Assembly (NCBI RefSeq): GCF_000003195.3
Contig: NC_012873.2
Span: 12,113,894 to 12,177,893, forward strand
Direction: 5' to 3'
Source of the DNA: Sorghum bicolor
Taxonomy: Eukaryota; Streptophyta; Magnoliopsida; Poales; Poaceae
Length of the DNA: 64,000 bases
The notes below the pieces were generated by a model. The model was not told the DNA's origin. It saw nothing but the letters and a program-made list of their open reading frames with translations, and did no database searches. Positions 1-11,005 of the stretch are shown here, piece by piece. Position 1 is the stretch's first letter; each line of letters starts with the position of its first letter. Both the position numbers and the translations under genes were made by a program.

Positions 1-3000
1 AAGACTTTGTAGATTATTACTTACAACTTTATAATTGTAGCATTAATACTTAAAAGTATTTTATATCCTAGGTTAGAACTTTAAGGTACTGGATGATGCA
101 ATATAAGAGATATAAATGGTCAAAGTATAGTGTTTTAGTGCAAATAGTCAAACCACACTTTCTGTTTTGAAATAAGGGAGTATTTAAAAAGGCATAATGT
201 TTGTAATACTATCCAACACCCCTATGAATTGTGTTTTCATTCTCTGTGAACAAACTATTTGCCAACTTTAAAACTTAAGGATATAACTTAATCCCAAGGA
301 GCAAAAACATTCTAAATTAGGTGCTACCAGCTACCACTAATCATCAATAAAGGGAGGGATGTGAATACACGATACTATGAAATGGAAATAACAAAGAAAT
401 GAATCAACATGATATCATCTTTGGAGGATGATAAAGATGTCACATGTTATGAACTTCATTCAATTGTAATGAATTAAATTTTAAGGATTGTTTGGACAAT
501 ATCTTTGTTCATATTTTAATTCCACATGGACCATTTTTTCCCAAAAGATGGTGTTGAGGTGATTAGAATACAATGCATGCTACTTCTTAAAAAGACAAAA
601 CAATCAATGAAATGTTGCAATGACAAGGCATGCTTTATTTAGTGGCTTATGTCAAATAAATGTTGGATGGTGTTGTTTCACATATAGTTATTTCAAGGAA
701 GGCCCAAATTTCTATGAAAGTTTATAAATCACAATTGTCCATGTAAAGTATGCATATGACAAAAAATAACTATGGAATTATTGTTCTCTCCATTGTTGAT
801 AGGAATTGATTTGTTTCACTAACAGAAGGAATATTCAGTATTGTTTTGTCTAAGAAATAAAGTGCATTCATGAATGCCAAAGTTCAAAACATACAAACTA
901 TGCTAAAAAAGTCTGATTTGAGATAAAATGTTGATTTGTTAAAGAATGAGGAAAAATGTTATAATATGGAAAGATTTTGGTCAAAATAGGACCTATGGTT
1001 CAAAAAGGCTATGAGTTTTAAAAATTTATAGAGTAACTTAGTGGTGAGCCTAGCACAATGAAATCCTAGTATGGAAGAAATTTTAGAGAAACATGTTACA
1101 ATTATTATTTGTTTGTCTTATATTTTGATGAATGTCTACATGTATAAACCTTACTTTCTATCTAAAACCTGAAGGCCTTTATCCTCTTTTCTTTTATGTT
1201 ATTTTAATATGCACATGACCCTTCATTGGAATTAGAATGTATTATTTCAATGTCATCAAGGAAAATATGGCATATGAAAATCTATTTATGAATAGTAGAG
1301 ATCTAATTCTACATATTTTAGCATTGCAGTCCTAAGTGTCATAATCGTAGGACCTATTCCCTATGCAAAACCCCTATTATACTATTTTTCTACAAAAATA
1401 TATTCTTGTTTTCTATAATATTAGTTTTAAAATTATTTGTATGACCAGGAGAAATATTTTTATTTGCTTCAGACAATGTTGAATATACACATTTAAAAAA
1501 TAATCACCACAAAAAACATAAATACCTTATATATGACAATTGGTCTTTGTATCTGCTTCTCTTTTCTAACATGCTATTTAATTTCTAAGAACATAATTCT
1601 ACAAACTTTAACATTTTGTTATTGTTTTCTCTTGCTGTAGTTAACTATGTTGTTGATAGGAATACCAATAAAGCTAATTATATATGGTTCCATATTAAAT
1701 ATTTCACCAAAATAACGATGCATATTTGGGAATGTAAAACTTTGAACATGTATAGGATTAATATGATTGAGAAGACCATGTTACCAGCTAAAGAAGTCAT
1801 ATAGTTCATCTTCAGTCAATGGATATCCATCAGAGAAAATCACAAGCAGAGTTCTCTCTTCTTTTGGAATGTTATTTGGCTGACATAGGAGTTCCTGAAG
1901 AATTTGAAAGAAATCAACATAGCAATGAGTTTAGTATGACCATTAATTGTTATTGATCCCTCATGGGCACAATGTAAAAACTAATTTCCCATCCTTACAT
2001 CTGCATTCTCTAATATTTCTTCAAGAAAGTCAGTTGACCAAGATAAAATTGTTGCCTCTTCTGTAGTTTCAGGCATTAGAGCACTTGTGGCTTGACCTTG
2101 AGTGTTTTGGGCTTGACTAGAAGACTCATCCAAGTTCGTTACAATACCCTGCACATGGATGTGATAAATCATGAATGAATATATATATAATATATATATA
2201 TATATAAAGAGAATCTCCTTAAATACAATAAGAAAATCATTGGCTTTCAGCAACAAATTTGAAATATTTATAGCAATCGCATGGCTAGGATGTTTCTTGC
2301 TCTTATCATCTTATTTCCTAGAGACCTTTCTCCCCACTTCCAGCAAGGTCTCATCCTACTCCCCCACCCTACACACCTCCAACTTTGGTGCATACTCTAT
2401 CATTAGGTCTATCACCACTACTATTCATTGCACCACTTATTTTGCTCCCTAGTTACTGGCACCACTCACCACTCTTACCCAAAGCTCTTATACCCGGTTG
2501 GATGTCAATATTGGAGCCTAGAATTATTAATTGGAATTGTGTTTCTTGAATGCTAATGTGTGTGGATGTTTGTCGAATTGAGATTTAACATTGGAGACCC
2601 ATTTCCATGGTATTGGAATATAACTGGAAGGGGCCTATCCCAATATAGAGCCTAACCCCTCCATAATGAGTTGAGTTGGTGGAGCTCGACACTTGTCGTA
2701 TCCATGGTCGCTCACCTCTAACTGGTCGCCCACCTCTAGCGCCCTGCTATTGGTGCTTGAGCTTCTTTCATGAGTCCTCACCTGCTTCGTCCTCAATGGA
2801 CAATGACCACATCCACCTGCTTCTTCCCCAAGTGTGACTACCAAATCTGCTTCTTTCCTAAGTCTAGCAATAGCTAGATCCTCTTCTACCACAAGTTTAC
2901 CCACCAGATCCACTTCTTCCCAAGCCCTCCGCTCCTTGGTAGCAGAATAGAAGAAGGCATGGAGATGATGGGCTCCTCTGCTCCTTGGTGGACACAATGA

Positions 3001-3170
3001 TGTGCTCTTCATCTCCCTTGTGGCGATGGAGGTGGATTCTTCGCCATTCTAGATCTTGTCCCTACCTACAGAATCGTAGGGGCATATCCGCATATCCCAA
3101 TAAATCCAACTTCGATTGAGATTAGCAAACACTAACCTCTAACCCATGAAACCCCAAACATCACCTAGGA
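1..3170. other. AT-rich intergenic DNA, no supported gene
   Basis: This stretch is AT-rich, with only short unconvincing reading frames on both strands. A short TA-rich microsatellite lies at about 2180-2206. The 2635-3012 part is more GC-rich and carries a 125-codon minus-strand frame with no recognisable domain, so I leave it uncalled. No splice-site-bounded exon or RNA gene could be recognised. Confidence 0.5.
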
Positions 3171-3620
3171 TTATTTGTTGAGATTGAGATTGTGTAGTAA
3201 TCTTACCAGTCTAACAAAAATTTCTTCCCTGAGACATTCATCATGATCTTGAGCATATTCATAGATTAAGTCATGGATCTCAAATTCTTCAAGTAGATCT
3301 CCCAAGGCCTCAAAGCAAATATTGTCGAGGTAGAAATCAATTCTTTCAATAACTTCTTTCGCATAGGGAGAATTGCTATTTGTGTCACTTGATGCAAGAT
3401 GAACAAGATCAACAAGATACTTTCTCACAGAGTCAACCATAACCAAGATGTTGGACTCATTGAATGCATTTATGCATTCAAAGTAATCAACACAACCATC
3501 TTCTTCAGCATACATCCAAAAGGTGATTATCAATATTGCAAGAAATGGATCAACTCCAATAGAAAACAACATGCGGGAGAACAACCACCGAACTTTCTTG
3601 AGGTAGGGATGAGAAGCCAT
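3171..3620 (-). CDS. hypothetical protein, 149 aa, function unknown
   Basis: This is a single open frame of 149 codons on the minus strand. It starts at an ATG in a good plant context (CCATGG) and ends at a TAA. The protein begins with a basic and aromatic stretch, then a hydrophobic segment at about residues 12-37 that includes GVDPFLAILIITFW. An acidic, leucine-rich, helix-prone remainder follows (DLLEEFEIHDLIYEYAQDHD). Composition and length look more like a real grass protein or exon than a chance frame. I do not recognise the family. It could be one exon of a decayed gene, since no promoter or neighbouring exon was identified. Confidence 0.4.
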   Translation of the reverse strand: MASHPYLKKVRWLFSRMLFSIGVDPFLAILIITFWMYAEEDGCVDYFECINAFNESNILVMVDSVRKYLVDLVHLASSDTNSNSPYAKEVIERIDFYLDNICFEALGDLLEEFEIHDLIYEYAQDHDECLREEIFVRLVRLLHNLNLNK

Positions 3621-4860
3621 GGATACTAGGGAAAGAAAGAACTAGGGGAGAGACTTGTGATGTACTACTAGAGGTGGTGTCCCTCACCGACTAAATAAAC
3701 ATCAAGAAGTCATCTCTAGGATGCTTTCAAGATATTTTATAATATATAACCGTTCAAGGTTGAGTGAAGGAAATAATTTGCTAGCAAAATATATTGATAA
3801 CGGTAGGCTTTACTCATTAAAGCTGCCTTGTTTTTAGCATACCTGCCAAAGCACCTTAACAACTTTTGGCATACAGTACCTTACTATAGTGTGTGACTAC
3901 TAGCTGTATTCACTCATTAAGTGACTTTTAATGCAAAAACATGGCTCCCACCAAACACATAACATCTCATGTGCACACCAAGACCAAAAGTTTTAGGAAT
4001 CATACTTTCTCATGTGGACTAGAAACTCTAATTTAGCACATAATGTACGATTGGAGTGTGTGTCAATGAAGATAATTATTATACTTCTATAGCAATGAAC
4101 CACTAGTTTCTTAGCAATATGGTATCTACCAAACTTTCATGGCAATAAGTAACTTGTATGAACCTAAGACTGTCAGGATCAACACCCTCTTAAGTGTGTA
4201 CCCAATATCATAGTCTACTAGGGACTATTAGACTAGGTACATCCCTTAACAAGTCATCCTAGTACACCGACCATAAGATGTACAAGTCACTAACCTTCAT
4301 CCGGGATCAACCAAAAAGAGAGACTACATCACAACCACGCATAGGTTACATAACAAGTTCAAAGTACTTAAGTTTACAAGCCATAGTTCATATACTTAGT
4401 TCATGAAACAAGTCACACATTACAATCCAACATCAAAGTCTAGCGAAAGTCTTTCAACATAACATTTATTTATGATAACTGATATGATGTATGGCATGCC
4501 ACATCCACACATCTATGGGAACATGAACCCTTCACCATCCCAAGTCCTATGAGGGATCAGGAGCGTAGAATAATCCATGTATAGGAGGCTCGCTACATGC
4601 AAAACTCAAGATCATACAAGGTGATACTCAAATTACTCCACAAGACTTACCCAATATAGTAAACAAGGATCATGCATTAGGATAGTAGCAAGGAATACTT
4701 GATTTTTGCATAAAAGCATTTCAATCATAAAAAACAAGTGGATCAGATGACTTATAAAAAATATATGAAATTTCTTCTCTACAAGCACCAATAAACCTAT
4801 CAATCCTATTAACAGGATGGTAGATTATAGAGGACTCAACAGGTCTGTCACACCCATGAT
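3621..4860. other. intergenic DNA with LTR-like debris
   Basis: No gene is supported. At about 4750-4860 the minus strand resembles the middle of the A-family LTR (the stretch around its TGACAG and TTGATTC motifs). The same segment occurs again at about 5500-5640 inside the better preserved old LTR. This points to at least two decayed LTR copies lying next to each other. Confidence 0.35.
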
Positions 4861-6485
4861 TGTTGACACTTCTTAATGCAACTACTAAAAATAGACTTTC
4901 AAACCTATCCCTAGCAACGACGTCATAATTACTTATCATCACTTAAGCTAGGTTGTCATCCCTAACATGATGTAGAAGTGCTGGTATTAAATTTATATGC
5001 TTTTCTAGAAATAAATAAATAAATAAATAAATAAAGGATCCACAAGCGCACAGATAATACTGATGTAATATTTTAACCAGGAGTATTCCAGGTATTGTTA
5101 TTTATATTTTTACCACTGGGAAGGGACTTGCAATGGATAATGAGCAATGAGCACTACATGTAATCATAGACACCTTAACCATGTCTTTATCTATGTCTCA
5201 TGCAGAGTAAGTGTCACATAAGATAAAAATATGAATACGAATAATAAATGACAAAGGATAAATAAGAATTCATAGCCATAAGATAAACATGATAATCATC
5301 TCAATTAGATTACTCTAAGTCTATAGCACTAGCATGGTATTAGGACAATCTACAAGAATAAATCTTAAGTATTCTAACTATACTGTCAAAGCATACAATG
5401 ATTAGTGCAAGTACACCTAGCATCATCACTAGAAAAGGCTATATCTATGCATAGTGATATTAGCAAGAAAGATCATGAACATAGCAATCACTTCCTTGTA
5501 ATAATGGTGCTCTACAATCCTTATAATCGGGTGAAGGAATACAAAGGACTCAATAGGACTGTCACTCTCACGATCTACCTCAAGCTCCAGACTATAAGGG
5601 GTAATCGCAGATAAATACAGTCTAGGCACCTCGCCTACACAATATCTATCACTTAGGCCTAATGAGTAAGCGCTATACGATCCTATGCATAAACATAATT
5701 CTAATCTAACTACGCTAAGCATATAATCAAAGTAGACTAAGAACAATATAATTGAGAACATAAGCAAAAAGAATAAAGTCAATTCTGATATAATCAAATA
5801 GGTCAAAGTCATATTCATAATAGCAAGAACTAATAAATATAACAAAGAGAATAAGAGTTTACCAAGAACTAAAGATTGATCCAGACTCTAAGATTAACTT
5901 GACTCCTTCTAGATCTATTCCTATATAGCTATGCTAAAGAACTATAGAGATCTAATTGAGATGGTGGCTAAGAACCCTATAGAGACAGATCCATTCGAGG
6001 GATCCCTCTTTGTCTAATTCTTCTTCTCTTGATCTTCTCAAAGAATAATGAACTCTTCTCCAGGGGTCAGGGTCTTTATTTATAGCCCCTTAGGAAGCAC
6101 CATAGCCCTTGGATCAAACCGACTTAAACATGTGCTTAAGATTAACCCTCAAAGTCGGTGGAGGCAAGATTCGCGAGGTTCACCATGATTGGCTGAACCC
6201 CCCGAGCGGCCGCCCCTGACAGGGTGGAGCGCCCGCCCCTGCCCTATGGTAGGTGGGCCCCACCTTTCAGGTGGTGTCTTCCCAAGCCTTCTAGAGTATT
6301 CCTGAGTTGACGTTTCACATATTCTCTCAATGTAAATCTGACATGTGGACCTCCTTTTGTTCTTATTTTGATAACCCCCTACAGAAATAGATAATCACCA
6401 AAATTTGTGGAATTCTATTAGCGATAACCCCTATAGCTAGATAGTATTCTGTTTAAAGTCCTTTCTTATGCTATGTTGACGGTTA
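4861..6485 (-). repeat. decayed LTR of the A-type Athila-like family, minus strand
   Basis: Read on the minus strand, this segment ends in GTCAACA at 4861. Going inward it contains recognisable, diverged versions of the element A LTR landmarks. These are the GGGATGACAACCTAG stretch at about 4950, the TCTGTGCGCTTG motif at about 5043, the TGACAG/TTGA stretch at about 5550, the GC-rich GCGCCCGCC doublet at about 6200-6240, and the ATCTATTTCTG stretch at about 6380. The distal (U3) boundary near 6485 is uncertain. A tetranucleotide AAAT repeat (about 5008-5035) has expanded inside it. No internal domain is attached, so it is either a solo or a truncated LTR. Divergence from the intact copies is heavy, which suggests an old insertion. 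Confidence 0.6.
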
Positions 6486-6930
6486 AAAAGAGATCTACCA
6501 CCAAAATCTAGAAAATAAGGGACTTTTATGATTAACCTAAGACCAAGCAGTAAGCCTACACTTAAGATTAATAATCTACTCCCTCTAGTGCAGGAATAAA
6601 TCACTCAAAAGAGACACAAACAAATTGAACAATATAAACAAAGTAAACTTAGATCAAAAGTTGATTACCAAAAAAATCTCAATGACAAGCTCAAGTAGAA
6701 CTTGGATCCACTAAAGTACAAGTCGTAGAGGGAGCATTGACAGGCCAACACCTCCTCCAAACTCTTTCCTCACTCTCTACCTCTCTATTTATATTCATAA
6801 GATTAGATCCTATGGCAATCTAATCTTCTCTTGATGACTAGCTCTAGAAGGTGATCCATTCATGGGACCCCTCTCTTGATCCTAAGAGAAGAATATGAAT
6901 TAGGGTGTTGAGACTGCTCTAGAGAGGGGG
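6486..6930. other. spacer with LTR-like fragment
   Basis: At about 6845-6900 there is a repeat of the GATCCATTC...CCCTCTCTTGATC stretch that also occurs at about 5986-6040 inside the old LTR. It is therefore probably another fragment of the same LTR family. Nothing coding is supported. Confidence 0.3.
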
Positions 6931-7670
6931 TGAAAGGTCCTAATGGCTAGAGGGGGGTGAATAGTCTAATAAAAATTTCTACAACAACATTAAAAGTGCT
7001 TGATTAGTATATAAGATGGCGAAGCAAATTTGGCACTAGCTCTACAAGGGTGATGCAAGCCTTCTACCTAATCTAGTTTCTATAGTCTGTAAGGAAGCAC
7101 ACCAAGACTATGTCACTAATTACCTCTAGGTGATAAGCTAAGCTAAGCAAGATAGCTACAAAAATAGCTAGCAAAGTAATGCAAAGAAGGGTTAGGATTG
7201 ATATACCACCGTGTAGAGAAATGAGCCAATCAATCACAATAGAGAATGCCAATGAAGACCAATCACCTCAGAATCAAATGTTAACACAACATTTTTTTTA
7301 TTATGGTTCACTTGCTTGTCGGCTAGCTAGTCCTCGTTGCGGTGCCACACTCACTCAAAGGTTTTTGGGCAAATTGGTCTCACACGCCAACCCTCACTAG
7401 GGTACCCCTCAACCAACACAAGATGAGGATCACACAAGCCACAAGCAATCCACTAGAGTACCTTTTGGCTCTTTGCTAGGGAAAGGTCAAGAACCCCTTA
7501 TAATCACCACGATTGGAGCCGGAGATAATCACTAACCTTCACTTGACAATCCTCACTACACCAAGCTGTCTAGGAGTCAGCAAACTTTAAGAGTAACAAG
7601 CAAAACCCATAATGAAATACAATCACCAAGTGCCTCAGATGCAAACACTCAAGCAATACACTTGGATGCT
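6931..7670. repeat. dispersed grass repeat (TGAAAGGTCC terminus), left part, split by element O
   Basis: It starts with TGAAAGGTCC followed by the GGCTAGAGGGGGGTGAATAG stretch. The same start is seen at 26387 and, diverged, at 62662. Downstream it tracks the 26387 copy in order: the ACTTGC..GGC.AGCTAGTCCTCGTTG stretch (about 7308), the CCACTAGAGTA stretch (about 7451), and the CAAGC.GTCTAG..GTC stretch (about 7563). Homology stops exactly at 7670, where the O LTR begins. It resumes at 20251, beyond element A. No transposase is seen, so it is a non-autonomous or unclassified element. Confidence 0.6.
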
Positions 7671-9255
7671 TGTTGACGGTGGATATACCATAGAAATCCA
7701 CATACAAAACACCGTCAACATGCCTCGGTTGCAAGGGGAAACGACATGACATGAACATATTTTATCCATAACTAGTTCCACTTGTACTCTTAGCTTGTTT
7801 ATGCAGGAACAACAAATTCAAGACATTATTTGACAAAGCCAACATCAGAATCATCAAGAGGAGATCGAGGGGACAACAGGTGACACCCTGGGCCCACAGG
7901 GAGGGGGTCGCCCGACCCCTCTTTGGTGGGACCCAGGTGTGCCACCTAGTCCACCGACATAAGGGACCCCTGTGGACACTGCTGGTGGGCCCAGAGGCCC
8001 AGAAGTGGGGTCGCCCGACCCCACATCAAAGGCGGTTCCAGGGTCGGTGGCCTCCCACCGACCTTCCCCACATGTCCCACATGTTGATTTGCCCCTGCCG
8101 TTGATCAAATGGCGGTTGTGAGGTCGGTTTGATCCAAGGGTGGAGAGAAGATTTCACGCGGATCGATGACGTGGCGATGGAGTAACCCCTACTCCATCTC
8201 CCTCTATAAAAGGCAGCCTCCATCCTTCATTTCAAGTGTGCAATTCCAAGGCCAAGTGCATTACAAGTTCCAAGCATACAAGTAGAGTAGTAGTTAGTCT
8301 AGAGTGGGAGTTAGAGTCGAGTCGAGCGAAGCTCGGGGTCTCCGGAGTCGTCTTCTGGAGAGTCTGGTATAGCTCTTGTACCTTTCTACTTTTGTAAGAC
8401 TTTCCTTTTATTAATATATTATTCTTACTTTACTTTACTGAGTTCTTACTTAGTGCAAGTCTTTTAGTCTTGTTGTGCATTTACTTTAGTAATATAGTTG
8501 TCTTAGTGAAGTTAGTGACCTGTAACCACTCCTGTGTGTGCATCATCGTCCTATCTTGTATAGGAGCTCTAGCTAGCTGCAACTAGTTAGCGTTGTAGGA
8601 TTAAGTGTGAGCGTGGTGCTCATACTTAAGATTACCTTTGATTACCGCTGGCTTGAACGGAAAGTAGGAGCGCACTCCCTAGTAGGTGACAGATCGTGGG
8701 CGGCATTAGGTTCTCCTCACGTACAGGCTAGTTCTTAAAAGGTAAGGCGTCCATAAGCCCAATAGTCGCTTTCGGTAAGGGGTTAGGTGAAAAACCTTCT
8801 AAGCGTCTTACCAGCTCGGCTATCCCTCGCACACAGTTAGTAAGGCTCTATCGTAGTTAAGACAATTATCTATTAAAGTAAGTCACAGAAGTCAAGTTAG
8901 ATACATAGGAGTCCTTTACTCACTCGTTGTCCTCCCACCTAGCTAACTCTACCATTTACCTTTAGCATAGGACCTTGGATTCACCACTACCCTTCCTATT
9001 CGTTATTTACCACCCTTATTCACTAGTTGATACTAGATAACTCAAGGAATCTCATTCCCCTTTTTGTTAAACACACTTAGCCGCTCTCCCTTGGGAAAAT
9101 ATAAATTACGATACCTTGGAATACTCCTTGGTGAAGTGCTACAGCGGTACATTCTGTGCGCTTGCGGAATTATCCAATAGTAAATAGAGTTACCCTACCA
9201 GGGCACTTCTGGCGCCGTCGCCGATATCCGGTGGTTGCGTTAAGAAGTGTCAACA
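7671..9255 (+). repeat. 5' LTR of element O
   Basis: The boundaries are set by TGTTGACGG at the left, GTCAACA at the right, and the adjacent primer binding site. The first 50 bp form an inverted repeat (TGTTGACGGTG at 7671-7681 and CACCGTCAACA at 7710-7720). A 16-bp GC-rich near-palindrome GGGGTCGCCCGACCCC occurs twice (7904-7919 and 8007-8022). TATAAAA at 8205 is the likely promoter. The motif TCTGTGCGCTTGCGGA (9153-9168) is shared with the A and B LTRs. A primer-site-like sequence occurs at 9210, inside the LTR end. Confidence 0.85.
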
Positions 9256-9398
9256 AGCATTTCTGGCGCCGTTGCCGGGGAGAGCGTCTGTCTAAGAGTT
9301 TTAACAAAAAGAGAATCCAGAGTTTGCTAGTTATCAAGTAGTGATAGGGATAAGCCATCACTTGTCTTGTCTTCCTTTATTGTGAAGCCTGACAGTGT

Positions 9399-11005
9399 AT
9401 GAGCGGTTTCCAATTGCCGTCAAACTTCGTTGAAGATCCTGAGCAACTGTTGAGGAGAACTAGACGTCGTCAAGTTCCACCTCAAAGGTTCATCTCGAAC
9501 CTGAATCCGTTAGAGGAAGGAGTATCTGCACCGGTTATCAAAGAAGCTATGGCCCAGAAGACCATCTCTAAGTACTCTGCGCCGTCGGCTGACAATGTCG
9601 CCACGGGTCCGCAGCTTAACTTGGGGGATGCGACTTTTGAGTTGAAGCCTGCGCTTATCAATATGGTGCAAGCTAATCCCTTCTGTGGAAAGCCACACGA
9701 GGATGCCAATGCCCATCTCCAACACTTCTTGGAGGTGTGCGGCACCTTCACCATCAAGAATGTCGCCGCAGACGCCATCCGTCTTCGCCTCTTCCCATTC
9801 TCGTTATTGGGGAAGGCGAAGCAATGGTTCTACGCCAACAAGGGTGAAGTGACCACGTGGGAGAGGTGCGCCAATGCATTTCTCAAGAAGTTCTTTCCGA
9901 TGGGCAAGACCAGCGCCCTTCGTGGAAAGATTTCCAGCTTCCAACAGCAAGCAGATGAGACGATTCCCGAAGCATGGGAACGTCTGCAGGAGTACATTCG
10001 CGCCTGTCCTCATCATGGGATAGAGGAGTGGCTCCTAATCCAAGGTTTCTACCATGGCCTGACCGGTTTGGCCCGTAGTCACCTTGATGCTGCCGCTGGA
10101 GGAGCATTCTTGCAACACAATGTCAAGGATGCCAAGGACCTCATTGAAAAGATGGTTATAAACCAAGGATGGAATGAGGAACGCCTCCAACCCAAGAGAA
10201 GAGGTGTCCATGCCTTGAATGAGGTGGACATGCTCTCTGCTAAGATGGACCTCTTAATGAAGAAGATGGAAGAAAGTTCCAAGCAAGAGACCATTCAACC
10301 TTACGCCACTGCACGGGCCATTGAATCTGATTCATGGTGCGAAGTGTGCGGAGGAGATGATCATTCGGGAAACAATTGTCCCGAAACAAAGGAGGAAGTG
10401 AGCTTCATCAACAACAACAACAATGGGTACCGGCCCCAACAACAACAATGGAACTCGCGCCCCTTCTACCAAGGTAATCAAGGTAATAGTTACAATCAAA
10501 ATTTCAATAATTCTTTTGGTAACCAACCTTCTCTTAGAGATCTTGTCTTAGGCCAATCTAAAATCAATGATAGCATTAACAAGAAAATGATGGCTAATGA
10601 TAAGATCCTTGAAAACTTAAGTGAAAAGTTGGATAGCTTTAACTCTGCTATGAAAAATCAGTTGAGCTTTAACAAAATGCTAGAAACACAATTAGCTCAA
10701 TTAGCAGCAGCTGTCCCATCCTTCGAGCAAGGTAAGATCCCAGGGAAACCTGAGGACCCAATTGAAGGAGTTAAACTAGTTACTACGAGGTTCGGTAAGC
10801 CTCCGGTACAATCCAACTGGAGCTATCTTCTGGATTCGCCCTTCATCACCAAGAAGGACGACCCAGGCCTGCCGACCATCACCTGTGAGATCGGACCGCA
10901 AATCTTCCACAACGCCTTCTGCGACCTTGGATCGGGTGTCAACAATGCTCTCCCAATCTACAAAGATGATCAAACAATGATGCAATTAAGTGGAAGGGTG
11001 TTGGC
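9399..11005 (+). pseudogene. gag: element O gag-protease, truncated by element A
   Basis: The open frame starts at 9399, 118 bp after the primer site, and stays open for 535 codons. It then runs into the LTR of element A, which supplies a chance stop at 11021. It encodes a plant Ty3/gypsy capsid region (about residues 60-290; landmarks LRLFPFSLLGKAKQWFY, FFPMGKT and EAWERLQEY). A CCHC zinc knuckle follows (C314, C317, H322, C327). A Q/N-rich linker leads into the start of a retropepsin with DLGSG at residue 509, where the DLGAS form is usual in the Athila group. The protease is incomplete, and reverse transcriptase, RNase H and integrase are missing. It would have made capsid and nucleocapsid for particle assembly. 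The long intact frame suggests the interruption was relatively recent. Confidence 0.85.

Larger units (their letters stand above)
7671..11005 (+). mobile_element. element O: 5' part of an Athila-like Ty3/gypsy retrotransposon
   Basis: The 5' LTR is 7671-9255 (1585 bp; TGTTGAC...GTCAACA). Eight bases later comes a primer binding site at 9264-9281, tggcgccgttgccgggga, the sequence complementary to plant tRNA-Asp 3' ends. A gag-protease frame follows. A TATA box (TATAAAA, 8205-8211) lies in the LTR, with a TGACGTGGCG site upstream of it. The element is cut at 11005 by the insertion of element A. No pol domain and no matching 3' LTR occur anywhere else in the window, so the right half of O has been lost. 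Confidence 0.85.
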
